This document shows, in pieces, positions 9,758 to 18,798 of a stretch of 64,000 bases of DNA. Below the pieces are notes generated by a model. It was given only the letters and a program-made list of their open reading frames with translations, did no database searches and was not told where the DNA came from. The stretch is from Prorocentrum cordatum. Taxonomy: Eukaryota; Sar; Dinophyceae; Prorocentrales; Prorocentraceae. A program made the position numbers and the translations under genes. Numbering within the stretch: the stretch's first letter is position 1; every line of letters begins with the position of its first letter. Location: positions 64,501 through 128,500 of the forward strand of contig CAUYUJ010003003.1 of assembly GCA_963575745.1 (NCBI GenBank), given 5' to 3'.

Positions 9758-11606
9758 ATGGGGGCGTGTGATATCTCGGCTCAGGATCTCTGCATTATGG
9801 CAGCGTTCGGTTTACATGTAGGCCGCTGGGTCGAAGCCGTGTTCCCCCCAGGTTGGATACCGCCCTGGGTCGGTCCCGTGGATCCGCGTGCAAACGATGC
9901 CCCTGTGTCGTGGCCCAGCGGCACGTTTTCGACCCCCTCTGATGCCATGTCTCTTGACACCACGAGCCATGAAGTGGAACCTGCTCCTCCAATGCCAGAT
10001 GGTGATATCGATGCAGACGACGCCTCTTGAGGCCACGCTCACGGCGAGGATAAGGGGGAGGAAGGATCGACGACGCTCCCAGGAGGGGGGTTGGAGGGGG
10101 GGGAGAGGGAGGGAGAGGAGGGGGAGGAGGAAGCAAGAGGAAGGAGAACCCCCCTCGCCCCTCCCTCTTCTCCTCCTCATCCTCCTCCTCCTCCCCACCT
10201 CCTCTTCATATGTTCCTCCTCCTCCTCCCCCTCCTCCACCTCCTCCTCCTCCCCCCTCCCAGTCGGCGAAGCTGACCGCGTGTCGCAGCCGCGACTCGAT
10301 GCTCGCGTCCGCGGATCGCGATCCCGACTTGCGCCAGCGCGAGGTTTTCTTCCTCCTCCTCCTCCTCGTCCTCCTCTTCCTCCCCTCCTCCCATTCTCCC
10401 TCCTCCTCCTTCCTCCTTCTCCTCCTCCTCCTCCTCCTCATCCTCCCCATCCTCATCTTCCGCCTCCTCCTCCTTCTCCAACGCGCGTTCATTCTCCTGC
10501 TCCGTGTGCCTCCTCATCCGCCTCCTCGCCCCAGCCGTGCTCCCTCTTCATCCCCGAGCTCCTCGCACTCCTCCCCCCCTCTTCCCCCTATCTCCTCCAT
10601 CCTCCTCCTTCTCCCCCTCCTCCTCCTCCTCCTCCTCCTCCTCCTCCTCCTCCTAGGGCCTCCCCCCCGAGAGCCTAGCCCATGGGCTCCCCCCCAGAGA
10701 GCCGACTGGCCTCCTAGGGCCTCCCCCCCCCCCAGACTCCTAGAGCCCATGGACTCCTAGAGCCTGGCCCATGGACCCCCCCCCCCAGAGAGCCGACCAT
10801 GGCCCAAGGAGGGCCTCCTCCTAGGGCCCCCCCCCCCCCAGAGAGCCGACTGGCAGCCATGGACGAGACCGCCGAGTTGTCAGCTGGCGAGTTGCAGGCC
10901 CTGCGGGGCATCGTGGCAGCGCAGCACGGGGAGGTCGCGGGCTTGCTGGGCTCGCAGGCAGTTCTCATCCCCCTCCCCCTCCCCCTCCAGTGAGCACCCC
11001 TATCTCCGCCCGCCTTGAGGTGCGCAATGCCGAGATGCTCCCCGAGGAGATCGGGATGACCCCCGAGCAGAGGTTGCAGTTCAGGGACGCTCTCTACGAA
11101 CTTGGTGATGATTTGCGAAATGGCCCGCCTACTGTATCTGGCCTTCGTATTGGATACCGCCAGGAAATGTTACGTCGACCCCTCTTCTCCAGCTCCTGCC
11201 TCATCCTACCTCGTCCTTCTCCTCCTCCCCCTCCCCCCCCCTCCTCCTCATATTCCTCCTTCTCCCTCCTCCTCTTCCTCCCCCTTCTCCTCCTCATGCG
11301 CAGGATTTGACGCCAGAACAAGTTGAGTTCGAGGCGAACCGTCTCGAGGTCATCAGGAACTCCCGAGAAAACCCCATCGAGGTCGAAGAGAGCCCGATTG
11401 CTGGTGCGACCGAGCCCGACGGCGAACGCAACCATCAGAGCCCGCTTCCTACAACGCCTGAGTTTCAAGGTCCCGACCGATGCCCTAGTGATTCTTGGGA
11501 CGAGAAGGGTCAGAGCCCCTACGTGTCTGACATCGAGTGCGATAACGCCGACCTCGAGGAGCCCGATAGCAAGCGCAGCCGCAAAGACGAGGCCACCGAT
11601 CGATGA
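9758..11606 (+). CDS. Gene B: uncharacterised spliced protein with acidic/basic C-terminus
   Basis: Function unknown. Exon-like segments in order: about 9746-9973 (acceptor TGCAG, ATG at 9758, begins MGACDIS), 10263-10343 (27 codons between an AG acceptor and a GT donor, SAKLTACRSRD…), about 10844-10957 (…MDETAELSAGELQALRG…), about 10991/11020-11133 (…EEIGMTPEQRLQFRDALYE…) and 11304-11606 (…DLTPEQVEFEANRLEV…, ending …SKRSRKDEATDR then TGA). The intron 11134-11303 is a clear GT-AG intron with a TCC tract and phase 0 on both sides. The intron near 10958-11020 has no GT donor and may be GC-AG. The start is uncertain: gene A's stop lies only about 190 bases upstream, and B could be a continuation of A. 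The protein is helical and charged and ends in a basic motif that could be a nuclear signal (inference). Confidence 0.45.
10105..10660 (+). repeat. (GGA)n then (TCC)n tracts in introns of gene B
   Basis: A G/A-rich block (about 10085-10145), then TCC-rich blocks (10155-10260, 10345-10485, 10600-10655), interrupted by the 81-base exon at 10263-10343. The purine and pyrimidine blocks can pair with each other in RNA or form triplex DNA. Confidence 0.8.
10680..10857 (+). repeat. Repeated candidate 3' splice site: three C-run plus AGAGAGCCGAC copies
   Basis: A run of C followed by AGAGAGCCGACTGGC-type sequence occurs at about 10686-10710, 10775-10798 and 10831-10855, mixed with repeated CCTAGGGCCTCC and CCCATGG motifs. 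The last copy immediately precedes the ATG at 10859 of a gene B exon, so the intron end appears to have been tandemly copied. Confidence 0.7.
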
Positions 11607-11639
11607 ACATATATCACACTCCCTCGGTGAAATACACGA

Positions 11640-11720
11640 TTAGGAGGATCGGAAAGGGAGGAGGGAGGAGGGAGGAGAGAGGAGGGATGGGGGAGGGGTA
11701 AGGCGGGAGGCAGGTTACAT
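11640..11720 (+). repeat. GGGAGGA purine tract
   Basis: Short G/A-rich tract just after the gene B stop. No gene signal. Confidence 0.7.
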
Positions 11721-11889
11721 GCACCTCTATAGGCCTCACAAGAACCAGCTTCACCAGATCTTCATGGTACACCTTCTTCTAGTCGCAGCCAGAGCCTGGA
11801 CCGATCGAGCTAGCCAACTCAACCCTCCATCAAGGTATGCTGGATACAATGTTGATTGCAAAGCGATTGCAATCATCATGGTTTCAGCA

Positions 11890-12065
11890 TCCTCGTCGAT
11901 CGAACTTCTATTGCACCCCCCCTCGAGGACCACGAGGACATCGCGAGCCTGATCAGCGCGGGCCGTTTGGCGCCGAGGGCTGTCGAGAGTCCCAGCCCTG
12001 AGCGCGAGAACCCCTTCCTCGCGTTCAGGTCGAGGTGCAGCCCGCGGCGCAATTCTCAGGCCTAG
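11890..12065 (+). CDS. Isolated exon-like segment, unknown
   Basis: An open segment reading …EDHEDIASLISAGRLAPRA… through …RSRCSPRRNSQA to a TAG at 12063-12065. Its composition (charged start, Ser/Arg/Pro end) is like the end of gene B. It may be a further exon of B reached by splicing around the 11604 stop, or a paralogous fragment. No domain recognised. Confidence 0.3.
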
Positions 12066-12235
12066 GACGCATGCTATCAAAGGTTGGCGGCGCCAGGCGC
12101 CAAGAAAAACTGTCGTCTGGAAAGCTCGTGGCGCCGCACTTGATCACGCCCTAGGGGGGCGACAGGGGGCCCGAGGCTTCCCTGGAGCTTCCCCGAAGCT
12201 TCGAAGGGGGGAAGGTCGAGACAGTTTTCCCGGCA

Positions 12236-12505
12236 TTTCAAAATGAAAAGAAATCTGAACATCTTATGTTTTATATATATATATGGTTTCCTTGGGGTTT
12301 CGATGTTTTCCCGGCATTTGTGAAAATGAAAGGAAGTGAGTTTTCATTGATTTTTTATATGTATTCAGTGAAATAATTCATTTTAAAATGAAATATTTCA
12401 TTTCAAAATGAAATAATTCATTTTAAAATGAAATATTTTATGTTTGTCATATATATATATATGTTTTCAGTTAAATATTTTATTTTTCCCGGCATTTTTC
12501 CTGGC
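12236..12505. other. A/T-rich palindromic spacer between genes B and C
   Basis: Contains nested complementary units such as ATAATTCATTTTAAAATGAA, repeated (12365-12440), TATATATATA runs, and several copies of CCCGGCATTT. The AATTCATTTT motif also occurs at about 6090-6130. It is strikingly A/T-rich for this region and looks intergenic. Confidence 0.7.
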
Positions 12506-12597
12506 ATTTGGAATCTCGGTGAGCCAGCTCAGCCTTTCAACCGGCACCAGGGGCCCCGATCTCTCGAGCTCGAGCCTAGCACAACGCACCAGAAGGG

Positions 12598-12725
12598 TGA
12601 GGACGAGGAGGAGGAGGGCAAGGGAGGACAGGGCGAGGAGGAGGAGGCGGACGAGGAGGAGGAAGGACAATAACTAGGAGGAGAAGGAGGGGTGTGGAGG
12701 AGGAGGGCGAGCAGGGAGAAGGAGG
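12598..12725 (+). repeat. (GGA)n-rich tract
   Basis: G/A-rich tract upstream of gene C. The Glu-rich reading ends at a stop near 12673 and lacks other coding character. Confidence 0.7.
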
Positions 12726-12820
12726 ATTTTAATAGGTGACGTCGTTCGAACCGCAGTATCCGCGGCTCGAGGCTTGAGCGTCATCGATTCGGAGACAGGT
12801 GGAGATCCCTAGGCCGTGCA

Positions 12821-14871
12821 ATGGCGAAGACTGCGAAGGCGAAGGCTGCAGCTGCGGCTGCATCTGCAGCTGCAGGATCCCGCGGTTTCAACCTTGGGCA
12901 AACTCGATGGTCCAAGGGGCGATGTTCACTCGAATTATTTCGGGTTTTCTCTCGGGCATGCCTCGTCTTCGTAGAGCGTTCTCCATTTCGTTTCCCAGGA
13001 GCTACCTCAGCTGCTGACGCTGTCGTGAAGATCCCCAAGGCTGTTTATAATTCGTCGGGGTCGCGCCCATTCGGAGGGGGCTAGGACGAGGAGGAAGAGA
13101 TGGAGGGGGAGGAGGAGGAGGAGGAGGAGGAGGAGCTCAGGGAGGCAGCGATTGTCCTGGATACCCTCAGCCACCAGGCTGTGGCGAAGGTCCGCGCGGA
13201 GCTGCTCCAGAAGGGCATGAAGCTCGAGGAGATCAGCGAGGCCGACATCAAGAAGCTACCGCACGATCAGAGGAACTCGCTCTTCTCGTGCCTGCGAGGC
13301 GTCCTGCAGGAGAAGTCCATGAATGACGAATACAAGCGAGATTGCAAGACCGATGTAGATCGGCGCGCCTGGCTTGCTCGCTTCATCGTGGACCCAGCCT
13401 CTGGGGGCAACACTTGCCCCACGAAGACGATCGTTTCAAAGGAGGAGGAGGACTCGGAGGGCGCTCAGTGGCTTACCGAAGAACAATTGGCAGGACCTAC
13501 TTGGTTAAATTCTTCATCACACGCGAGGATTCTTGTCGAGAGTGGGGATCTCGAGGAGCGCGCACATGAATATCGCTCACTTCGCCAAGCTGGCGTTAGA
13601 CAGTACAAGTTCAGCTGGGCAATCTACACGAAGCTGGAGAAGTTGGCAGAGGTGTCCACCGTGAAGACGACCAGCGACATGACTTCTAAGCAACTGGAGG
13701 AGGTCCGCGAGGCCATGCAGGGTTCCATGAAGAGGATGGGCGATAGCACGTCCGCGCCAGCTGCATCGAGGCCGAGGCATGCGCCTGGCTAACAAAAAAA
13801 GGAGGGAGCACGAGGGAGGAGCGAGGGAGAGGATGAGAGGGAGGAGAGGGAGGAGAGGAAAAGGAAGTGGAAGAGGAACTATACTCCCGTTCCCCCCCCT
13901 CCCAACCTCCTGAGCCCAGGCGCGAGGCGAACAAGATTGAGGAACCGCCCCCGCTTGCGGACGACCCCGACCCCGAGGCGCTGGCCAAAACGGAGAACAA
14001 GAAGAGAATCTTAGAGAAGGACAAGGCGATCAACAAACACCAGACCTTCATCAATAGCGTGAAAAACAAGCTCGATCAATTGCCATTCGTGACTGCTGGC
14101 CTCGAGAAAAGGAACTTCCCGCAAGAGATGATCGCCTACATGAGGGCCCAGGTCATCCCTTATCTTCCTCATTCCTCCGCCTCTTCCTTCTCCTCACCCA
14201 TCCTGCCATCATCCACCCGTCCTTCAGCAGGTGCAGAACCAGCTGAAGCGCCTGGATACCTACCAGAATGAGATCTACAAGTGGAAGGGTACAGCGCAGC
14301 CCGAGTGGAGCCAGCTCCAGGAGCGATTGCGCTGGAAATCACAACTGCAGCGGCCTCGAGGAGGAAGGGCGATGAGAGGGGTGGGTGAGGAGTAGTAGGG
14401 AGGAGGAGGAGGAGGAGGAGAATGAGGAGGAGGAGGAGGAGGAAGAGGAAGATGAATAAAGAGGGAATGGGTGGGAGAAGGACAACGAGGAGCGGAGAGC
14501 AGGAGGGGAGAAGGAGGGAGGACGATGAGGGGGATCGAGGGAGTGAGGAGAGGGAGGAGGGAGGAAGGCCCGCCCTCCTCTCTCCTCCCCCCTCCCCTCC
14601 TCCTCCGTCCTCCTTCTCTTCTCCTCCTCCTCCTCCTCCTCCTTCTCCTCCTCCTCCTCCTCCTCCTCATCGGCCTCCTCCCCCTGCTCGAGCCCCATGC
14701 CTCTGCTCCACTCCGCGTGGCGCCCTCTCCCAGGTGGATCAGTGCAAGGAGGCGATGGACAATTGCCAGAAAACCTTCAACACCGCCGATGGGGCTGCTG
14801 GCGGATACACGAGTTTCCTGTCGACGTGGAACGACATGGTGCGGATGTCGAAGCCCGTAGGCGAGGCGTAG
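12821..14871 (+). CDS. Gene C: Ala/Lys-rich start, acidic and helical protein (6 exons)
   Basis: Function unknown, but the model is the cleanest in the window. Joining 12821-12884, 12999-13039, 13085-13749, 13920-14151, 14231-14380 and 14734-14871 keeps one frame and gives about 429 residues ending at TAG. Introns: 12885-12998 GT-AG, 13040-13084 GC-AG (only 45 bp), 13750-13919 GT-AG, 14152-14230 GT-AG, 14381-14733 GT-AG. Residues 1-35 are Ala/Lys-rich (MAKTAKAKAAAAAASAAAG), followed by an acidic run, then a segment of about 210 residues (…AVAKVRAELLQKGMKLEEI…). From about 257 on it is strongly helical and probably coiled-coil (…KRILEKDKAINKHQTFINS…). The last exon begins VDQCKEAMDNCQKTF. The N-terminus resembles dinoflagellate basic proteins only in composition. 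Nothing identifies an enzyme. The last intron holds GGA and TCC blocks that can pair. Confidence 0.65.
14399..14668 (+). repeat. Self-complementary (GGA)n ... (TCC)n pair within one intron of gene C
   Basis: GGA tract at about 14399-14460 and TCC tract at about 14580-14668, both inside the proposed intron 14381-14733. In RNA they could form a long stem bringing the splice sites together. Confidence 0.75.
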
Positions 14872-15116
14872 ATCGATCGACATCGAGATTTCGAAGCCCT
14901 GAACAAGTTTTGCTGTTCGGTCACCGCGGGGCCCTGGCTTCTGGGTAACGGGTTTGCGACTGCACGGTGCAGTCATCGCCATCTTCAGGGGTGCCCGCAC
15001 AACAGTTTCTGCTTAATCCTACTCGCCCTTCCAACTTCATAAATTCCAGCTCGTCCTCTCCGTCTGCCTCGCTGCTGCTGCCATTTGTGCCCGAAGCCTA
15101 ATATCTTTTGCCGCAC

Positions 15117-15331
15117 ATGGGGAAACGCGGCACTTTACGAGAACGCCTCGGATTTTCAGACACCCATGGGCCCCCAGCGAAGCTGCCTAGGCTATGGGAA
15201 CCGCCAGGCAGCCATGGGACCACAGCGGCGAAACAGAAGAGGTCCACTGGGGCCAAATCCAAACCAACGACTCCCACCCACCCGAAACGAATCTGGATCA
15301 CCCATCCCTTTTTATCCCTGGACCATTGACA
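15117..15331 (+). CDS. Possible upstream exon of gene D, basic
   Basis: From the ATG at 15117 a basic Pro/Lys-rich segment (MGKRGTLRERLGFSDTHG…) stays open to 15329. It lies just before the main body of gene D. It could be a 5' exon, a leader, or non-coding; no clear splice link was found. Confidence 0.25.
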
Positions 15332-15357
15332 CCCCCCCCCCTCGATAGTTTGGGTGC

Positions 15358-16092
15358 ATGGGGCGACCCATTAGGTCTCACACCGAGGAGTTCTTAGGCG
15401 GCCTGTTTAACCGTGGCAAGGTTCATGCCACCACTGTTCTACAAGGCGCTCGCGCTGCTGCGCTTGACAATCCTGATGTACAGTCTCAGTTTTTAGGCAA
15501 CGCTGCGAGGGTTGACAAGTTCTCTGCGAACATGCAGAATGCACATCGGCATTCGGAGGGGCTAACATATGTTACCTCACACCACCCCGACCTCCTGGGC
15601 CCAAGCAAATCTCGTAGACTTGTCAACCCTCGCTCTCAGGGACTTGATTCGGCGCTTGGGAAAGTCCGCTACTATGCCTCAGACCTACTTGGCAGATATA
15701 CCATTTTGGGACAATCTGGCGGGGAGGCAGTTCACGGGAAAGGTCAGTTTCTTGCTCCCCCACGAAATGCTGAGCAACATCGTACCCCCTGGTAGAGAGG
15801 AGTCTTTTGCAACGTTTGCCCAAGATAGACTTGGGATGGAATCCGCACTGGCAGATGCTATTCGGGACCTGGGCATTAGCGTTAACGACGGCCCCCCTAT
15901 CGCTGGAATCGGCATATGGGGGGACTCCGCCCCCTATGCGAACAGGGACAGCATCTACCTGATGCTTTGGAACTGCCTATCTGGACCCGTGCACAATCGT
16001 TTCTGGATGTGCGCTTTCCCCAAGAACTACGTCTGCAGATGCGGCTGCCAAGGGCGTTGCACTTTTAAGGCGCTGCTCCTGGGGCGTCCCAT

Positions 16093-16127
<35 letters not shown>

Positions 16128-17466
16128 TCCCCTCTCTCTCTCTATCCCTTCTCTCTCTCTCTCTCTCCAGCTCTATCCTTCCCTCCCGAATGCCTTCCAT
16201 CGTCCTTCCACCCAATCCCTCCTCCTCCTCCTCCTCCACTTTTCTTTCCGTCTCCTGTGCATAGGTTGTATGGGACGTCTTGCGCTGGAGCGTTCTCTGT
16301 TGGCTTCGCGGGGTGATGCCCGACGCGCGCCACGACGGCGTCAAGTTCTCAGATTCGTCGAGGAAAGGGGACTCCACGAGAGCTCAAGTGGCAGGAAAAC
16401 CACTCCATATCAGAGCATTGGTGATCCAATGCCGTGGGGACTGGGCGCGGTTGAAACAAGGTCTGGGGCTTACGGGGTGGAGAGGCGGCAGAGGTAGGAG
16501 GATTTGCTTTAAGTGCAAGTGTACAACTGAACAGATGATGCTTTGTGGCGTCGACGCCCCGTGGAGACATCAGTTGGAGTCCCGCTCGTCGTTTCTCGAT
16601 GACGTGATTCGCCACAACAAGTACTTGTGTGGCCTGTTCCTGATACCAGGCTTCCGAATCGAGATGGTGACTGCAGACCTGATGCACTGCAGCTGCTTAG
16701 GTATTCTCCAGTATGCCCTAGGGAACGCGATGTGGGAACTGTTCTTGTATATGGGGGGGAAGTTCAAGAAGGCCGATGAGACATGCGGGAAGTTAGTCGG
16801 GATGATCAAGTTGATGAGCAAACACTTGGGGGTTCAGCCGCCGCTCAACAACCTGACAATCACGATGGTGAGGGGGGCCGAGCACAAGAAACCGGAGCTG
16901 AAACTCAAGGTTCATTCGGGATCCAATCCAGCTTTGAAATGCATTAGCCTCATTTTGTCTTGCCTTCCCCTCCCCGTCTCGTTCGGGGAGGGGTGTAGGA
17001 TGGGAGGGGGCTCTAGTGTGTGATTCCGGAGGCGGCGGAGGGCCGCCGCATGCTGAAAGTGATGGTAGGTATGCTGCGCCACATGTTCCCTCTTGAGAGC
17101 GAGCACGAACGTCTCAGGCATGATTGTCTGGACGCGCTCGCCCGAGTTTACCGAGAAGCGGAAGAGTGGAATCACGAGACTTCGCCAGTAGACATCGGCA
17201 AGTACGCGCGGCAGCACGTCAGTCTCTATGTAAGTCTCAGCGTGAGGGCCCTCGAAGAGCATGGCTGTGATGAATACTGGAGCTTTTACCCAAAGCACCA
17301 CGTGTTCCTCCATTGCTGTGAAGATCAGATAGGTGGTCACGATAATCCTCGAATGTACTGGGCGTATGGGGACGAGGATGCAATCGGAGACTGTTCGGAC
17401 CTGGCCGCTTCCATGCACCCGAGGTCGTTGAGCGTTGGTCTGCTCGAGCGCTACCGTTTGCGTTAG
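15358..17466 (+). pseudogene. Gene D: DDE-type transposase-like gene with a frameshift
   Basis: Encodes a protein of about 596 residues resembling a transposase-like family I recall as abundant in dinoflagellates. Frame 1 runs from ATG 15358 to about 15590; the family-like reading then continues one base over, so there is a +1 frameshift at about 15566-15600. Then exon to 16069, GC-AG intron 16070-16264 (CT repeats), exon 16265-16909, GT-AG intron 16910 to 17031 (or 17016), last exon to TAG 17464-17466. Landmarks in order: GIWGDSAPY, CTFK joined to VVWDVLRWSV, RHDGVKF, CRGDW…L…GL, then ICFKCKCT (Cys pair), DLMHCSCLGILQYALGN with a D-x-x-H motif, PKHHVFLHCCED and GDEDAIGD near the end. Aspartates in GDS/GDW and DLMH could be catalytic (inference). 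D-x-x-H and PKHH suggest the CACTA/Plavaka-like side of DDE transposases; that assignment is tentative. Neighbours A-C could be host genes or cargo. Confidence 0.7.
16092..16175 (+). repeat. (CT)n tract in an intron of gene D
   Basis: CT dinucleotide repeats in the proposed intron 16070-16264, ending in TCC repeats and ATAG before GTTGTATGG. It provides a pyrimidine-rich tract before the acceptor. Confidence 0.85.
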
Positions 17467-17469
17467 TTT

Positions 17470-18060
17470 CAAGTTTCGCTCTGGCCCAGCTTAGCTTTTA
17501 AAACCATGGGGAAATGGCTTAACACTCGTGAGCTGGATTGCAAATCCGTTCGCACTCCTCATCCTCACATTCTCAAGCTCCTCTCATTCTCATTGTCGTT
17601 TGAATGCACGCGTATACGTGTGCAGAAATGTTGTGATGTTGCCGAAACCTCTGTCGCATTGGTGGTGCCAAATCGTTATTGTCACAGCTTATCCTCCGCC
17701 GTCCGTTTCACCGCCCATCCCTCCTTCCCTTTCGCTCGCCTCACCTCTTTCCCTCTCCTCTCTCCCTCCCTCCCTCCCTCTCCTTCCCTCTCCCTCCCTC
17801 TCCCTCTCCCACTCCCTCTCCCTCTTCCACTCGCAATCCGTACCATCGATTTCCAAAGTCGAATGGCGAAGTTCCCCCCTCCCCAGCTCGGATCGGCAAC
17901 TGAGTTGCATCGCAAACGCTTCGCGACGACCTCCCCGCGCCTGCCTTACAAAGGCTTGCGCCGTCACCGCCGAAAAACCACAAAAATAACAAATCAGATG
18001 GTAAGTTCCGAACTCGCGACCCTGGTCGATTTTCCGATAGCCGCGGCCCAACGGCCTACG
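17470..18060. other. No gene seen; pyrimidine-rich spacer
   Basis: Downstream of gene D. CCCTCTCC-type repeats at about 17740-17830. Open frames are compositional. No tRNA, no recognisable exon and no clear poly(A) signal. Confidence 0.5.
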
Positions 18061-18079
18061 ACTGGAATTCGGAATAGGA

Positions 18080-18440
18080 GGGGGGATCAGGAGGAGGTGG
18101 AGGAGGAGGAGGAGGAGGAGGAGGAGGAGGAGGAGAGGGAGGGGGAGGATGAAGAGACGGAGGAGGAGGATGAGGAAACGGAGGAGGAGGATGAGCTCGG
18201 AGGAGGAGCGGGAGGAGGAGGAAGAGGAGGAGATGGAGCAACAGGAGGAGCAGCAGGAGGAGGAGGAGCAGCAGCAGCAGGAGAAGGAGGAGAGGAGGAG
18301 GAGGGAGGAGGAGGAGGAGGAGGAGGAGGAGGAAGAAGAGGAGGAGCAGAGGAAGAGGGGGAGAGGAGGAGGAGGAGGAGGAGGAGGAGGAGGAGGAGGA
18401 GGAGGAGGAGGGGGAGGAGGAGGAGGAGGAACAGGAAAAG
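18080..18440 (+). repeat. Long (GGA)n-rich block
   Basis: About 360 bases of GGA with variants (GAC, GCA, GAA). It gives Glu-, Gly- or Arg-rich frames on plus and Ser/Pro/Leu frames on minus. I regard none as a gene. Confidence 0.9.
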
Positions 18441-18549
18441 GAGGCGGAGTATCAGAGGTTTTTGGTGAACGCAACTGGCGCGCATATGCCACTAAGCCTC
18501 GGCTAACGCCTGGCAACTGGGCCATGGGCCTACAACGGACGGCGCGCGT

Positions 18550-18790
18550 CCTCATGAGCGCACGCAGAAACGTAAAACAAAACAATACAAAAAGAACGCA
18601 CTTGCATAAAATAAGGAGATCTGCAATAATCATATGCATTTACGAAGAGAAACCATAAAAAAAGAAGATATTCTAAATAAAAGAAGATAACTCAAAAAAA
18701 AGAAGATCAGCGAAATAACAAGAAGGCGATTCATAAAAAAAGGAGATTCGCAGAAATGAAGAAGATATCTTTGATGTATTATGATAGGAT
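18550..18790. other. A-rich spacer before the long satellite array
   Basis: Repeats of AAAAAAAGAAGAT-like units about 15-25 bases apart. Contains CATAAAAAAAGAAG at 18654-18667 and AATAACAAGAA, both shared with the spacer at 5955-6140. It ends abruptly at the 134-bp satellite. Confidence 0.75.
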
Positions 18791-18798
18791 GGTGTGGG

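Noticed and set aside
17506-18468. Glu/Gly/Arg-rich frames in the GGA block
   Set aside because: Any GGA tract is open in all three plus frames. No non-repeat coding around it.
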